NCBI GenBank assembly: GCA_938010715.1
Contig: CALLVG010000144.1
Coordinates: 1 to 32,610, forward strand
Direction: 5' to 3'
Length of the DNA stretch: 32,610 bases
Source of the DNA: an uncultured Saprospiraceae bacterium
GTDB lineage: Bacteria; Bacteroidota; Bacteroidia; Chitinophagales; Saprospiraceae
Numbering within the stretch: the stretch's first letter is position 1; each line of letters opens with the position of its first letter. This document shows, piece after piece, positions 1-8,372 of the stretch. The notes beneath the pieces were generated by a model. That model worked only from the letters and a program-made list of their open reading frames with translations. It did no database searches and had not been told where the DNA came from. A program made the position numbers and the translations under genes.

Positions 1-338
1 CCAACTATTCAGACAATCGATTTTTAGATTTGAAAATCAAATACTTTTTAGAAATTGATAGAAAAGAAAAACAACCGCTTATCATCTGGGGAGCAGGAAA
101 AAAAGGGAAAGCAATCGCCCAAACTTTAGTAGAAAAAGAAATTGAATTCAATTGGCTGACCAATAATTCAAAAAAGATAGGAAAAGAAATTTATGGAAAA
201 CAACTCCAATCAGAAGAGGATCTTCAAAATTTTAAAAATCCTCAACTAATTATTCTGGTTGCAAATGAAGAAGAACAGAAAGCCATTCTTCAAGTTTTAT
301 CGGACAAAGAAATGAAGGATTATTTCTTTTTTTGCTGA
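1..338 (+). CDS. C-terminal part of a family 2 glycosyltransferase-type protein (5' truncated by window edge)
   Basis: The frame is open from base 3 to a TGA at 336-338, so this is the end of a longer gene that starts before the window; the TTG at 30 is not a convincing start. The visible residues contain a nucleotide-binding-like glycine motif (IIWGAGKKGKAIA), then WLTNNSKKIGKEIYG and a hydrophobic strand (LIILVANEEE). From memory, this GAGKKGK plus NP/NSKKIGK arrangement forms the C-terminal appendage of many Bacteroidota family 2 glycosyltransferases; the catalytic GT-A domain would lie outside the window. It converges on the rhlE-like gene and overlaps its end by 19 bp. The identity is inference from the tail only. 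Confidence 0.6.
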   Translation, partial: NYSDNRFLDLKIKYFLEIDRKEKQPLIIWGAGKKGKAIAQTLVEKEIEFNWLTNNSKKIGKEIYGKQLQSEEDLQNFKNPQLIILVANEEEQKAILQVLSDKEMKDYFFFC

Positions 339-1609
339 TAGCTTCGATTACCTCCTTTGTTGGAAGAACCGTTTCTTCTGTTATTATTGTTTCGACCACC
401 ATGTCCTCGACCTCCGCCACCTCTGTAATTTCCTCTTTTTCCACCTCCACCTCGACTGTCTTGTGATGGTCTTCCTGGTCCACCAAAGCCTTCAGGTAAA
501 GGCATCAATCTAATCTTTTGTTCGATTAGCTTTTCGATGGCGTCCATTTTTCTTTTGTCTTTGGAACTGACCAAAGTTAAGGCCATTCCTTTCGTATCGG
601 CACGAGCAGTACGGCCAATTCTATGGACGTAATCGGCTGGTTCGCGTGGCACATCTACGTTAATAACTAAATCAATTCCTTTCACATCAATTCCCCTTGA
701 GAGAATATCTGTTGCCACTAAAACTTTGAGGGTTCCGTTTTTATATTGTCTTAAAACTTCTTCCCGCTTATCCTGAGATTGGTCTGAATGAATTTCTTCG
801 ACTGCCAATTTAATCTCTCGAAGTTCGGCAGCGACTTTTTTACATCCCAGTTTAGTTGAAGAGAAAATTAAAACTAATTTATCCTTCTGAGTGTAAAGTA
901 AACTACGAACTAACTTTGCTTTTTTCTCATCTTCCACTTCATACTTCGCTTGCAAAATTCCGGCAGCAGGTTTAGCAATCGCTAAATTAATTTGCTTTGG
1001 ATTTTTCAAAATAGACAAAGAAAACTTTCGAATATTGGGTGCCATCGTCGCCGAAAACATCAAGTTTTGTCTATTTTTTGGAAGGTGACTCACGATTTCT
1101 TTTATATCGTTTACGAATCCCATATCCAGCATTCTATCTGCTTCATCCAAAATAAAAAACTCTAACTTATCCGTTTTAACATAACCCATTTGGAGGTGGG
1201 CTTTGAGTCGGCCAGGTGTGGCAACAACGATGTTCGCACCTTTTGTTAATGCCTTTTTTTCTTGCGCAAAAGATTTACCGTCTCTTCCTCCATAAATAGG
1301 AATAGAACTAACATTGCAAAAATAAGCCAACCCCATTATTTGTTGATCTATCTGGATTGCCAACTCTCGCGTTGGAACTAAAATCAAACCATCAATGGAT
1401 TGTGAGGCCGGTTTATTGGTCAGTAAATCCAAAACTGGCAAAAGAAATGCGGCCGTTTTTCCAGTTCCTGTTTGGGCACAGGCTAAGATATCATCCCCTT
1501 TTATAACGATAGGGATAGCTTCTTCTTGAATCGGTGTAGGTGTATGAAAACCCATTGCATCTAATCCATCCAACACTTCGTCGTTAAGACCTAAATCGTA
1601 AAAATTCAA
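320..1609 (-). CDS. rhlE: DEAD-box ATP-dependent RNA helicase, RhlE-like
   Basis: A 429-residue DEAD-box RNA helicase that unwinds RNA duplexes using ATP, with likely roles in ribosome assembly, RNA decay or cold adaptation. All core motifs are present in order: Q motif (TPTPIQ, about 33-38), motif I AQTGTGKT (45-52), PTRELA (79-84), TPGRL (131-135), DEAD (155-158), SAT (186-188), SRGID (304-308) and HRIGRTAR (329-336). The C-terminal tail from about residue 375 is rich in Gly, Arg and Asn (RGG-like boxes), an RNA-binding extension typical of the RhlE group in Bacteroidota. The apparent start is a TTG (MNFYDLGL...); it sits where the family begins and no ATG precedes it in frame. The symbol is by family resemblance, since these organisms often carry several RhlE paralogues. 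Confidence 0.93.
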   Translation of the reverse strand: MNFYDLGLNDEVLDGLDAMGFHTPTPIQEEAIPIVIKGDDILACAQTGTGKTAAFLLPVLDLLTNKPASQSIDGLILVPTRELAIQIDQQIMGLAYFCNVSSIPIYGGRDGKSFAQEKKALTKGANIVVATPGRLKAHLQMGYVKTDKLEFFILDEADRMLDMGFVNDIKEIVSHLPKNRQNLMFSATMAPNIRKFSLSILKNPKQINLAIAKPAAGILQAKYEVEDEKKAKLVRSLLYTQKDKLVLIFSSTKLGCKKVAAELREIKLAVEEIHSDQSQDKREEVLRQYKNGTLKVLVATDILSRGIDVKGIDLVINVDVPREPADYVHRIGRTARADTKGMALTLVSSKDKRKMDAIEKLIEQKIRLMPLPEGFGGPGRPSQDSRGGGGKRGNYRGGGGRGHGGRNNNNRRNGSSNKGGNRSYQQKKK

Positions 1610-1690
1610 AATTCTATATTTTTTGTCCTGAAATTATACTTTTTAATTTAAGGACTTGTTTTGTTGCAAAGTGCATTTGCAAATTTTCGT

Positions 1691-2935
1691 CTAATTGTCT
1701 AATTCAATTAAACCTGCACTTGATACCTTTGACTTTTCTTCTCTAATCGTTTCCAAAGGAGTATTCAACGGCTGTAAATCAGTTTCTTTAAATCTGACAA
1801 CTAATTTATAAGCACCATTCAATTGACTAACGACTGGCATCAATAAGAGTTCCATTAACTCGGTAACTTGTGCTTTGGATTTATCAAAAATATCACTCTC
1901 GAACGCATCTTCACGAAAAGCTGCACGCAAGGCATTTATATTATTATTCAATTCAATATTTTCAACTTCCCTTAGCCAACCCACATCCAGCTTATCAAAT
2001 TTGGGATAAACCTCATGACTCAAAATTTCTGGTTCGGACAAAGTTACAATTACTTGCTTCCTTTTTTCGCTTAACGAAACATCAAAATATCTATCTAATT
2101 TAAAACCAACTTTCATCATACTTATTGCAGAAACTTCCATGTCAGTAGAAGATACGGCAAATCCGAAAACTTTGGTTTGTAATTGTTTGGTTAAACCTTT
2201 TCTATCTCTTACTTCCATGGTGGCCAATTCTGCAACCGCTTTCTCTACTTTTTCCTCCATCATCCCTTTGCTATTCGTAAAATCATCAATGGCTGCCCTC
2301 TTTTTCATCCGTTCTATCATTGGTCCTAAGGCTTCCGTCAAGGCAATGCCGCAAGGCGTATCAATCTTTTTTCCTTTTATAAAAACGGTTCCTTCTTTTG
2401 TTCTTAAAACTGTATCAAAAATCTTATTAATAAAAAAGCAAGTGTACTTCGATGCAACAATGTTCATTGCATCTGTTGCGTTTTTCAATTCATTGTTATA
2501 CCATTGCTGATACAATTGTGAGGTAGTATCTTTTAGGGTAACAAAGTCTTTAAAATAAAGGTCTTTGATAGACGGATGAATGGATTTATACTCTGCCAAC
2601 GCCTTACGTTTTAGCGTATCTGGAAGTCCCATTCGGTTAGCAGTATGCTTTACCAACTGAGAGTTTATTTGAAAAACTAAGTCATTAAATTCTCTCTCAT
2701 AACGACGTGGATTGGAGATGATCGCCAAAGCATTTTCATCATCAATATTGACTTTAAAATCACTATCGACATATCTCAGGGTCACCTCCTCTGGGTCAAT
2801 CGTATATCCTTGTACATTTTTCACATAATAGTTGTACACAATTGCTCCTGCAATCGCCATCACAAGCATATACAACATTAGTGTGCCGATACTAAAACCT
2901 GATTTTTTTGGATATGGTGGTGGATTTTGCGCCAT
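1691..2935 (-). CDS. DUF4230 family membrane-anchored protein
   Basis: A 414-residue protein with a short Pro/Lys-rich N-terminus, one transmembrane helix (about residues 14-34, FSIGTLMLYMLVMAIAGAIV) and a long extracytoplasmic or periplasmic part. The C-terminal half contains a segment like DUF4230: EVSAISMMKVGFKLDRYFDVSLSE followed by VTLSEPEILSHEVYPKFD and a helical stretch after VGWLREVENIELN. DUF4230 proteins are widespread and have no assigned biochemical role. This one is longer than most because an extra helical region (about 60-250) lies between the anchor and the DUF. It reads in the same direction as rhlE, 81 bp upstream of it, and could share a transcript. The start ATG at 2935 is followed directly by the basic stretch and helix, so it looks right. 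Confidence 0.75.
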   Translation of the reverse strand: MAQNPPPYPKKSGFSIGTLMLYMLVMAIAGAIVYNYYVKNVQGYTIDPEEVTLRYVDSDFKVNIDDENALAIISNPRRYEREFNDLVFQINSQLVKHTANRMGLPDTLKRKALAEYKSIHPSIKDLYFKDFVTLKDTTSQLYQQWYNNELKNATDAMNIVASKYTCFFINKIFDTVLRTKEGTVFIKGKKIDTPCGIALTEALGPMIERMKKRAAIDDFTNSKGMMEEKVEKAVAELATMEVRDRKGLTKQLQTKVFGFAVSSTDMEVSAISMMKVGFKLDRYFDVSLSEKRKQVIVTLSEPEILSHEVYPKFDKLDVGWLREVENIELNNNINALRAAFREDAFESDIFDKSKAQVTELMELLLMPVVSQLNGAYKLVVRFKETDLQPLNTPLETIREEKSKVSSAGLIELDN

Positions 2936-3126
2936 TAAGAATTGTTATTTTAAAGTCAAAAGAGTTGTTCAAACCACAATAAAGACGAAATGTAGAGCTA
3001 CCCGTAACATTTTAACATTTTGAGCAGACAGCATTTTATAGTTTATTTACGTTTATACAAAAGTCTATATAAATGGATTTATTTTTAAAAATCCATTACT
3101 CATTGTTTGAAGGTTTGAAATATTGA

Positions 3127-3158
3127 AAAGCTACTTCGTAGAGTTACGGAGTAGCTTT
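3127..3158 (-). terminator. Hairpin terminator after the tail-anchored hypothetical
   Basis: The arms AAAGCTACT / AGTAGCTTT pair perfectly. After one mismatch an inner CGTA/TACG stem continues, leaving a 4-base loop. On the minus strand the hairpin lies just past the stop of the 3161-3784 gene. T-runs flank it on both strands, the longer one on the plus strand. Confidence 0.75.
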
Positions 3159-3160
3159 TT

Positions 3161-3784
3161 TTATAGTATTGAGAATATTATAAAGAATGCTATAATTGCA
3201 ACAATGATGTAAATAATATATTGATACAACTCCGAGTTATCTCGATATTTATTGAAAAGCAACTCAACCGCATCTCTCCATTCCAAACCTCTTGTTGCTG
3301 GTTCGTAACCCAAAACAAAATATTTGGCCATTCCTTTTCGCGTTTGATTGCCGTGTTTTTTTAAAATAAAAAAGTAATCATCCATAAAAGCTAAATCAAA
3401 AAGTTCGCTTTTTATTGCTGCTCCTCCTGCCAATTGATCAATCATTAATTTATTGGTACCTGGCATATATCGCCAGATTCCTTTGTGGACATTTCCATCG
3501 ACTGATTGTAGATACTCTCCTTCTGGATTGAAAAAATGGAGTACCGCTTCGTGAAAGTCATCTTGGTCTCTTATTTCTAACCAAGCCTTTCCAAGAAAAA
3601 ATTCTTCTTCTCTTAAGTCTTCGCTTTGCTGACGAATGGCAGGTAAAATTACGTCTAAATATTCCTCCATATTGGCTCGAAGCGGGAGCTCAACATTGAA
3701 AGCGCGGGCTATTTTATCTATTAGAATATTATCTTCCACAGTATGTTTGCTTAAATTTTGTGTCGAAGTTGTAAATTTATACAA
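3161..3784 (-). CDS. Hypothetical C-tail-anchored membrane protein
   Basis: A 207-residue protein I do not recognise. It has no signal peptide, a soluble charged N-terminal domain with many aromatic residues (for example FHEAVLHFF, GIWRYMPGTNKLMI, FMDDYFFILKKHGNQ), and a single hydrophobic helix at the extreme C-terminus (about 188-207, YIIYIIVAIIAFFIIFSIL), so it is predicted to be tail-anchored with its bulk in the cytoplasm. The longest reading starts at TTG (3784) and the first ATG is at codon 39; the TTG or a nearby codon is more likely because the sequence before the ATG has protein-like composition. It is divergent from the DUF4296 lipoprotein gene with only 44 bp between the starts, and a clear terminator follows it. 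Function unknown. Confidence 0.7.
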   Translation of the reverse strand: MYKFTTSTQNLSKHTVEDNILIDKIARAFNVELPLRANMEEYLDVILPAIRQQSEDLREEEFFLGKAWLEIRDQDDFHEAVLHFFNPEGEYLQSVDGNVHKGIWRYMPGTNKLMIDQLAGGAAIKSELFDLAFMDDYFFILKKHGNQTRKGMAKYFVLGYEPATRGLEWRDAVELLFNKYRDNSELYQYIIYIIVAIIAFFIIFSIL

Positions 3785-3828
3785 TTGAGACCAAACAAAC
3801 TGTAATTTAGCGTTTCTAAAATATTACG

Positions 3829-4233
3829 ATGAATAAAATCACCTATTTTTTCTTTTTTCTAATGGCTTTTTTTGTTTTGGAATCCTGTACAGAAAAACAG
3901 GCTGTTCTACCAATTGAAGATGATAAATTGAAGAAAATCCTGTTGGATGTACATATAGCGGAAGCGGCTATGCAGCCTATTGTAGGATTGAAAAAGGATT
4001 CTTTAAAGGAGTTATATTTTGCTCAGATTTTTGAAATTCACCAAGTGCATCCTGTTGATTTTGAGGCGACTATGGATATTTTACGAACTGACCCAAAACG
4101 AATAAAAAAAATCTATAAGGAGCTAACCGAAGATGTAAAAAACAAAAAGAAGGCCTACAGTGAAAAGTTAAAAATCAAAACAGACTCTATTAAGTCAGTG
4201 TCAAAATCACAGCAGGATACTCTTTTCCAATAG
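3829..4233 (+). CDS. DUF4296 domain lipoprotein
   Basis: A 134-residue predicted lipoprotein. A lipoprotein signal peptide (MNKITYFFFFLMAFFVLESC) ends in the lipobox LESC, with the acylated Cys at residue 20. The mature part begins with Thr-Glu and matches the DUF4296 pattern: DDKLKKILLDVHIAEAAM, then a helical region and ATMDILRTDPKRIKKIYKELTEDV. DUF4296 proteins are small lipoproteins found almost only in Bacteroidota; their function is not known. The end is Lys/Ser-rich and probably disordered. The gene overlaps the convergent photolyase/cryptochrome gene by 44 bp at the 3' ends. Confidence 0.88.
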   Translation: MNKITYFFFFLMAFFVLESCTEKQAVLPIEDDKLKKILLDVHIAEAAMQPIVGLKKDSLKELYFAQIFEIHQVHPVDFEATMDILRTDPKRIKKIYKELTEDVKNKKKAYSEKLKIKTDSIKSVSKSQQDTLFQ

Positions 4234-5617
4234 TTAATTGAAAATCTTTTTGTTGGGCATCTGATAACATCCATGGTTTGTGCACCAACTCTGCGGGAAT
4301 AGCCTTTAAAGATGGAATCCAATGTTTTACAAACGCACCTTCTTCATCATATCGCATCGCTTGAGATAGCACATTGAATTTTCGATTTTCACGCGGATCG
4401 CTTCCGATTCCAGCAATATAATTCCAATTTCCATAATTGCTGCATGGGTCGTAATCAATTAGTTGAGATTCGAAATATTCGGCTCCCATTTGCCAGTTCA
4501 GATTCAAATCATGGCAAAGAAAACTGGCAACATTTTGTCGCCCTCGGTTGGACATAAATCCAGTTTCATTCAACTCAATCATATTGGCGTCAATGAATGG
4601 AATCCCAGTGCGTCCTTCTGCCCAAATTCTAAACCGTTTCATATCTTCTGAAGGGTTTAAATCAACTTCTTTTGGCCCTCCTTTCTTAAAAATATTATTC
4701 TCATGCTTCTTCCCCATTAATCGGAAAAAATCTCGCCACATCAATTCAAAAAATATCCAATAAGTAGATTCATTTGCGCCTTTTTCGTTTTCGAATTTTT
4801 TCAATTCCCAATAAATAGCTTTTGGGGAAATACACCCGTGTGCCAGCCATGGTGAAAATTTGGTTGAAAAATCTGTTCCAACCATCCCGTTTCGAGATTT
4901 TTTATAAGTTTTTGCTAATTCCTTTTCCCAGAAGTAATTTTTCAAATGTGCTAACCCTTGGTTTTCACCACCTTTGAAAGGGAAAGATGTTTTTGGATTT
5001 CGATTATAATTATTTTCAAAACCAAAATCGGACAATTTAGGAACAGTTCCTGTTTCTACCCGCAAATCTAAAGTAGGTAGTTCACTATTTTCAGTATCTA
5101 AGGTTTTGCGAATTGGAATAAACTTTTCAACTTCCTTTCTAAAATGAGTAAAATTGTCGGGCGTATGCGTTACTGGAAAAGGTAAATCCGCGGTGTAAAA
5201 AAGCATTTTTCCTCTCGAAAAACGGACTTCTTGACCAACAGACCAAAGTTTCTTTTCCAAATCATCTTGGACTTTTACCTCTTCGTGGGTTCTCTCTCTA
5301 TTACAAAAAACCCAACTGGTCTTTTCAACCCTTGCAATCTTAAAAATCTCCTCTTCTGGTTTTCCGATTCGGATGATTAAGTCACTGCCTTTTGATTGTA
5401 AATTTTGTTTTAGTTCAGCGATACTTTCAATAATGAAATTAGTTCGATGAACACCAGTTTTGGGAAAGCCAAATTTGGTCTTTCCTTTAAAAACTCTTTC
5501 ATCAAAAACGTAAACTGGAATAATCTCTTCGCAATGCATTAATGCATCATGTAACGCTTCGTTGTCATGCAACCTCAAATCTTGCCGAAACCAAACGATG
5601 CCTTTTTTCCCCTTCAT
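4190..5617 (-). CDS. Cryptochrome/photolyase family protein, DASH type
   Basis: A 475-residue flavoprotein of the photolyase/cryptochrome superfamily. The N-terminal photolyase domain begins IVWFRQDLRLHDNEAL, the family signature for the antenna-binding alpha/beta domain. The FAD-binding helical domain contains WIFFELMWRDFFRLM, FIDANMIELNETGFMSNRGRQNVASF, and DYDPCSNYGNWNYIAGIGSDPRENRKFN. The GFMSNRGRQNVASF and NYIAGIGSDPRENR wording is that of cryptochrome-DASH, which repairs cyclobutane dimers in single-stranded DNA in the members studied and may have signalling roles. Length is normal for DASH proteins. The C-terminus overlaps the DUF4296 gene. An inverted-repeat mobile element sits about 120 bp upstream of its start, which could affect its expression. 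Confidence 0.92.
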   Translation of the reverse strand: MKGKKGIVWFRQDLRLHDNEALHDALMHCEEIIPVYVFDERVFKGKTKFGFPKTGVHRTNFIIESIAELKQNLQSKGSDLIIRIGKPEEEIFKIARVEKTSWVFCNRERTHEEVKVQDDLEKKLWSVGQEVRFSRGKMLFYTADLPFPVTHTPDNFTHFRKEVEKFIPIRKTLDTENSELPTLDLRVETGTVPKLSDFGFENNYNRNPKTSFPFKGGENQGLAHLKNYFWEKELAKTYKKSRNGMVGTDFSTKFSPWLAHGCISPKAIYWELKKFENEKGANESTYWIFFELMWRDFFRLMGKKHENNIFKKGGPKEVDLNPSEDMKRFRIWAEGRTGIPFIDANMIELNETGFMSNRGRQNVASFLCHDLNLNWQMGAEYFESQLIDYDPCSNYGNWNYIAGIGSDPRENRKFNVLSQAMRYDEEGAFVKHWIPSLKAIPAELVHKPWMLSDAQQKDFQLTIGKEYPAVILTLT

Positions 5618-5735
5618 AATTCAGAATTTTTCAGAGTTGGACAATTGGTTGTTAAAACAAGTCTTTCATTTGCAAATAAGACAAATCATCTTCAAAATTG
5701 TTTAGAATAAAAATAGTATGCGAATCAGGAGTTAA

Positions 5736-5854
5736 GGAACGCTCAAAAAATAAGTTCCCGATTTCAAAAAATTAGTGAAGGAAAAGTGATTGATAATGAG
5801 ATTTTTCGAGCTAATTTTTTGAATTGAAGAGGGAAGTTATTTTTTGAGTAATAC
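5736..5854. mobile_element. MITE-like element, family I, copy A (119 bp)
   Basis: A short non-coding element with imperfect terminal inverted repeats: one end GGAACGCTCAAAAAATAA, the other (reverse complement) GTATTACTCAAAAAATAA; 12 internal bases of these are identical. A second nested inverted repeat, TTCAAAAAATTAG / CTAATTTTTTGAA, lies inside. It is flanked by the direct repeat TAA (5733-5735 and 5855-5857). It is over 90% identical by eye to copies at 8743-8859 and 16988-17106 and lies in the opposite orientation to them. It sits between the RadD-like helicase gene and the start of the cryptochrome gene. Confidence 0.85.
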
Positions 5855-5857
5855 TAA

Positions 5858-6094
5858 AGATAAAAATGATTTAGAGTTTCAGAATTTTTTGTTTTTTGGC
5901 GCGTAACGACGACAACATTATACAACAAATGTTGATGCCGCTAAGGGCCAAAGAAACTTTTTTCTACTTACAACTACCAATATTTTTGTGGCTACGCGCC
6001 ACCATGGAAAATTTCAACCCCAGATTCGCATAATAGTGTAAAAAAATTATCCCATGTTGAATTGAATCGAAAGTGAATCAACTTCCAAAAGTTC
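5858..6094. other. Gene-free stretch with a spaced inverted repeat
   Basis: I see no coding sequence here. TGGCGCGTA at 5897-5905 is repeated in inverted form as TACGCGCCA at 5993-6001, and between them CAACATT/AATGTTG form a smaller dyad (5914-5934). This could be another small, decayed or unrelated mobile element of about 105 bp; I found no second copy in the window. Confidence 0.4.
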
Positions 6095-7705
6095 TTAAAA
6101 CTTCTTCATCACTCCTCTTTTCAATCTTGTCTTGTAGTCATCAACGGCCCACTTGAAGAAATTTTTGGTGGATTTACTCAACTGGTAAGTATATCGCCTT
6201 ACGCGGTCGTCAATGTCATCACTCAACAATCTAATAAGCACCAATGAGTGAGCAAAATCAGTTGCATTTTCTTTAATCATTTGAACATGTTGCTCAATTG
6301 AGCGATCAATTACGACCTCGGTTTTCAAACCTGCCTTTGCCACTTCTGTTGCGACCTCTTCAATGTCAAACTTTACATTTTCTGTTTTCGAAAATTCTTT
6401 TCGAATTGAATCTGGCATCTCATATCTTATGCCTCTTTCGATATCATCATCAGAAATAATCGAATCCAAATAATATTGAGGTGAACGGAAAATTTTCTGC
6501 CAGTTGACATCAGCTTCCCATAAACCAAATCGAGCAACATTATTACCCAAGTCGATTACATCAAATGTAGATTTGTTTTTAAAAATACGAGAGCCACGAC
6601 CAATCATCTGGTAATAAAGCGTTGGCGATTTGGTCGCCCGATTCATGATAATCGTATTGATACTTGGCTCATCAAAACCAGTAGTCAAAATCCCAACCGA
6701 AGTCAAAATTGCATCTGGCGTTGCTTTGAACCAAAGCAAAATATCTTTTCTCGCTTGCTTTGGTGTGTTACTATCAAGATGGCGAATTTTATAACCTTTG
6801 GAAGCAAAAGTTACAAATACCTGTTTGGAAGTATTAATACCATTATTGAATATAAGGACTTTTTTTCCTTTCGCACGTTCCTCATAAGCACCCAAAAGTT
6901 TTCCTTGCATCACGTTGCTTGAGTAAAAAACCTCAGAGGAAGAAACTGTATAATCACCATTGATTCCTACTTTCAAACTCGTCAAACCATTTACACTATA
7001 GACATAAGTGTTTGCTCTCGCAAGAAATCCTTTTTCTATCAGACCCGTAATAGTTGTACCAGTGATAAGTTCATCATAAATGTCCTTCATCGGAAGTTTT
7101 ATGTTAGAACTCAACGGAGTTGCAGTTACCCCCAAAATAAAGCAGTGTTCAAAATATTTGAAAAGCTTTCTGAAGGAATTGTAATGTGCCTCATCCACAA
7201 TCATCAACCCAATTTCTTCCAAGTCCATCTTCCCGTCCTGAATCCGATTATTGAGGGTCTCCACCATGGCAACAAAGCACATATAATCGCCTTGATCTTC
7301 TAATTCTTTAACCTGACTATTGATCACTTTATTGGTGACACCAAACTCACTTAGCATACCAGATGTCTGGCGTAGTAGCTCAATTCTGTGTGTAAGAATT
7401 AATACTTTTTTCTTCTTTTGTTTGATGTAACGACGAGCAATTTCGGAGAAAATTACTGTTTTACCACCTCCCGTAGGAAGTTGGTAAATTAAATTATAAT
7501 TAGCAGGACAGTTTTCGAATCGTTCGAAAATCTGAATCATATCCGCTTCCTGATAATCGTAGAGTTTTTTCCCAATTTCAATATCTACCTTGGACTCTTC
7601 TTCTTTCAGAATTTTGTTTTCTTCCAGTTCTCGCTGAATCGTTTCTAAATCCTTCTCTGGTTCAGAAGGATTAATATCTACACTTTTTCCTGATTTCTTG
7701 CTCAT
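6095..7705 (-). CDS. DEAD/DEAH-box superfamily 2 helicase, RadD-like
   Basis: A 536-residue SF2 helicase. A charged N-terminal extension (1-45) precedes the helicase core: LPTGGGKT Walker A (76-83), LTHRIELLRQ (motif Ia), DEAH (171-174), TATP (194-197), then the second RecA lobe with LTSVGILTTGFDEPSI and QMIGRGSR (motif VI, 366-373). The C-terminal 130 residues are helical and charged. This layout matches the SSL2/RadD (YejH) group, which acts in DNA repair and recombination-intermediate processing in E. coli; the role here is inferred from family only. It is not part of a restriction operon: no methylase or nuclease gene adjoins it. A strong promoter match lies just upstream (7726-7755). Confidence 0.85.
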   Translation of the reverse strand: MSKKSGKSVDINPSEPEKDLETIQRELEENKILKEEESKVDIEIGKKLYDYQEADMIQIFERFENCPANYNLIYQLPTGGGKTVIFSEIARRYIKQKKKKVLILTHRIELLRQTSGMLSEFGVTNKVINSQVKELEDQGDYMCFVAMVETLNNRIQDGKMDLEEIGLMIVDEAHYNSFRKLFKYFEHCFILGVTATPLSSNIKLPMKDIYDELITGTTITGLIEKGFLARANTYVYSVNGLTSLKVGINGDYTVSSSEVFYSSNVMQGKLLGAYEERAKGKKVLIFNNGINTSKQVFVTFASKGYKIRHLDSNTPKQARKDILLWFKATPDAILTSVGILTTGFDEPSINTIIMNRATKSPTLYYQMIGRGSRIFKNKSTFDVIDLGNNVARFGLWEADVNWQKIFRSPQYYLDSIISDDDIERGIRYEMPDSIRKEFSKTENVKFDIEEVATEVAKAGLKTEVVIDRSIEQHVQMIKENATDFAHSLVLIRLLSDDIDDRVRRYTYQLSKSTKNFFKWAVDDYKTRLKRGVMKKF

Positions 7706-7725
7706 ATATTTGTTTTGAGAATCGG

Positions 7726-7755
7726 CAAATATACGAGTAAGAAAAGGTTTGCAAA
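7726..7755 (-). promoter_or_regulatory. Promoter for the RadD-like helicase
   Basis: On the minus strand TTTG (7752-7755), 18 bp, then TATATTTG (7726-7733) match the Bacteroidota -33/-7 consensus TTTG...TAnnTTTG. Transcription would begin roughly 10-15 nt before the ATG at 7705. Confidence 0.75.
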
Positions 7756-8115
7756 GAAGAAGCCTTGATGTTTTTTTAATTTAAATGCCTAAATAGACCA
7801 TAGACTTGGTCTGAAATAGTTTGTTTGTAATGCAAAAATTTCTTTTTCCTCTTTGATAATGCGAGCCTTTCAGTTCCATTGTTATTAGGTTCCTCCGTAA
7901 TTCTGACCATAGTCACATGGTGTTAAAACGATTATTTCAAAGTAGAAAACTTGCCATTTTTAGGTTTTATAAAATGTTGAGTTTATAAAATTCTGATTAA
8001 TCGAGGCGCGAAAAATAGAGTTTATCGAGTTAAAATCAGCTTTTTCGCAGCGAAGAATAATCGAAAAAATACCACTCAAAAATAATTACTTTTTATTTTA
8101 TCCATCCTAAACAGA
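7756..8115. other. Gene-free stretch with small dyads
   Basis: No ORF of coding character is visible. It holds a dyad AGACCA-6-TGGTCT (7795-7812), two direct copies of TTTATAAAAT near 7970-7993, and an imperfect inverted repeat with GCGAAAAA / TTTTTCGC (8008-8015 and 8041-8048) whose outer parts also partly pair. The last may be a decayed inverted-repeat element; I could not define its ends. Confidence 0.35.
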
Positions 8116-8118
8116 TTA

Positions 8119-8284
8119 GAAACTGTTTGAATTTAGATATTTTAATATATTGGAGCGCCTTTTGCAAAAACTCGCAATTTTTGAAGAATTGCGTTAAAAA
8201 TCCTCATCGACGCTAAGGCATCGCCTGTGGTTTTTAGCCTTATTCAGCCAATTGTAGCCAATTGATAGAAATTTAAACAAGCTC
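8119..8284. mobile_element. MITE-like element, family II, 166-bp copy
   Basis: The left end GAAACTGTTTGAATTTAG is partly inverted-repeated by the right end (reverse complement GAGCTTGTTTAAATTTC). The element is flanked by the direct repeat TTA (8116-8118 and 8285-8287). An internal hairpin CGCAATT/AATTGCG is present. The right end closely matches the ends of the elements at 13712-13916 and 16855-16921. No ORF is present. Confidence 0.7.
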
Positions 8285-8351
8285 TTAGACAAATCCTGTG
8301 GATTAAGTCAGTCCAAAGTTCACTTCGACCTGACCACAGAATTTGTCTAAG
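8284..8351. repeat. Strong inverted repeat before the rhodanese gene
   Basis: CTTAGACAAATCCTGTGG (8284-8301) pairs with 8334-8351, 17 of 18 positions, around a 32-base centre that itself contains TCAG/CTGA. It directly adjoins the family II element and ends 21 bp before the rhodanese start codon. It could be a separate small mobile element, or a hairpin in the rhodanese leader. Confidence 0.75.
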
Positions 8352-8372
8352 AACTATAAAAAATTTAAAAAC

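Noticed and set aside
250-486. 78-residue minus-strand frame rich in Glu and Val
   Set aside because: It is the other-frame shadow of the helicase's Gly/Arg-rich tail.
1664-1682. Small dyad TTGCAAA-5-TTTGCAA as a terminator of the DUF4230 gene
   Set aside because: The stem is short and AT-rich and no T-run follows it on the minus strand.
4190-4233. Overlap of convergent genes as a sign of a frameshift
   Set aside because: Both proteins end normally for their families, so the 44-bp tail-to-tail overlap is more likely ordinary compaction; the 19-bp overlap at 320-338 is similar.
6095-7705. Defence-island helicase
   Set aside because: No nuclease, methylase or other defence gene adjoins it; the neighbours are housekeeping genes and short repeats.
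8343-8372. TTG start for the rhodanese
   Set aside because: It lies in the arm of an inverted repeat and adds a non-conserved Lys-rich leader; the ATG at 8373 fits the family.
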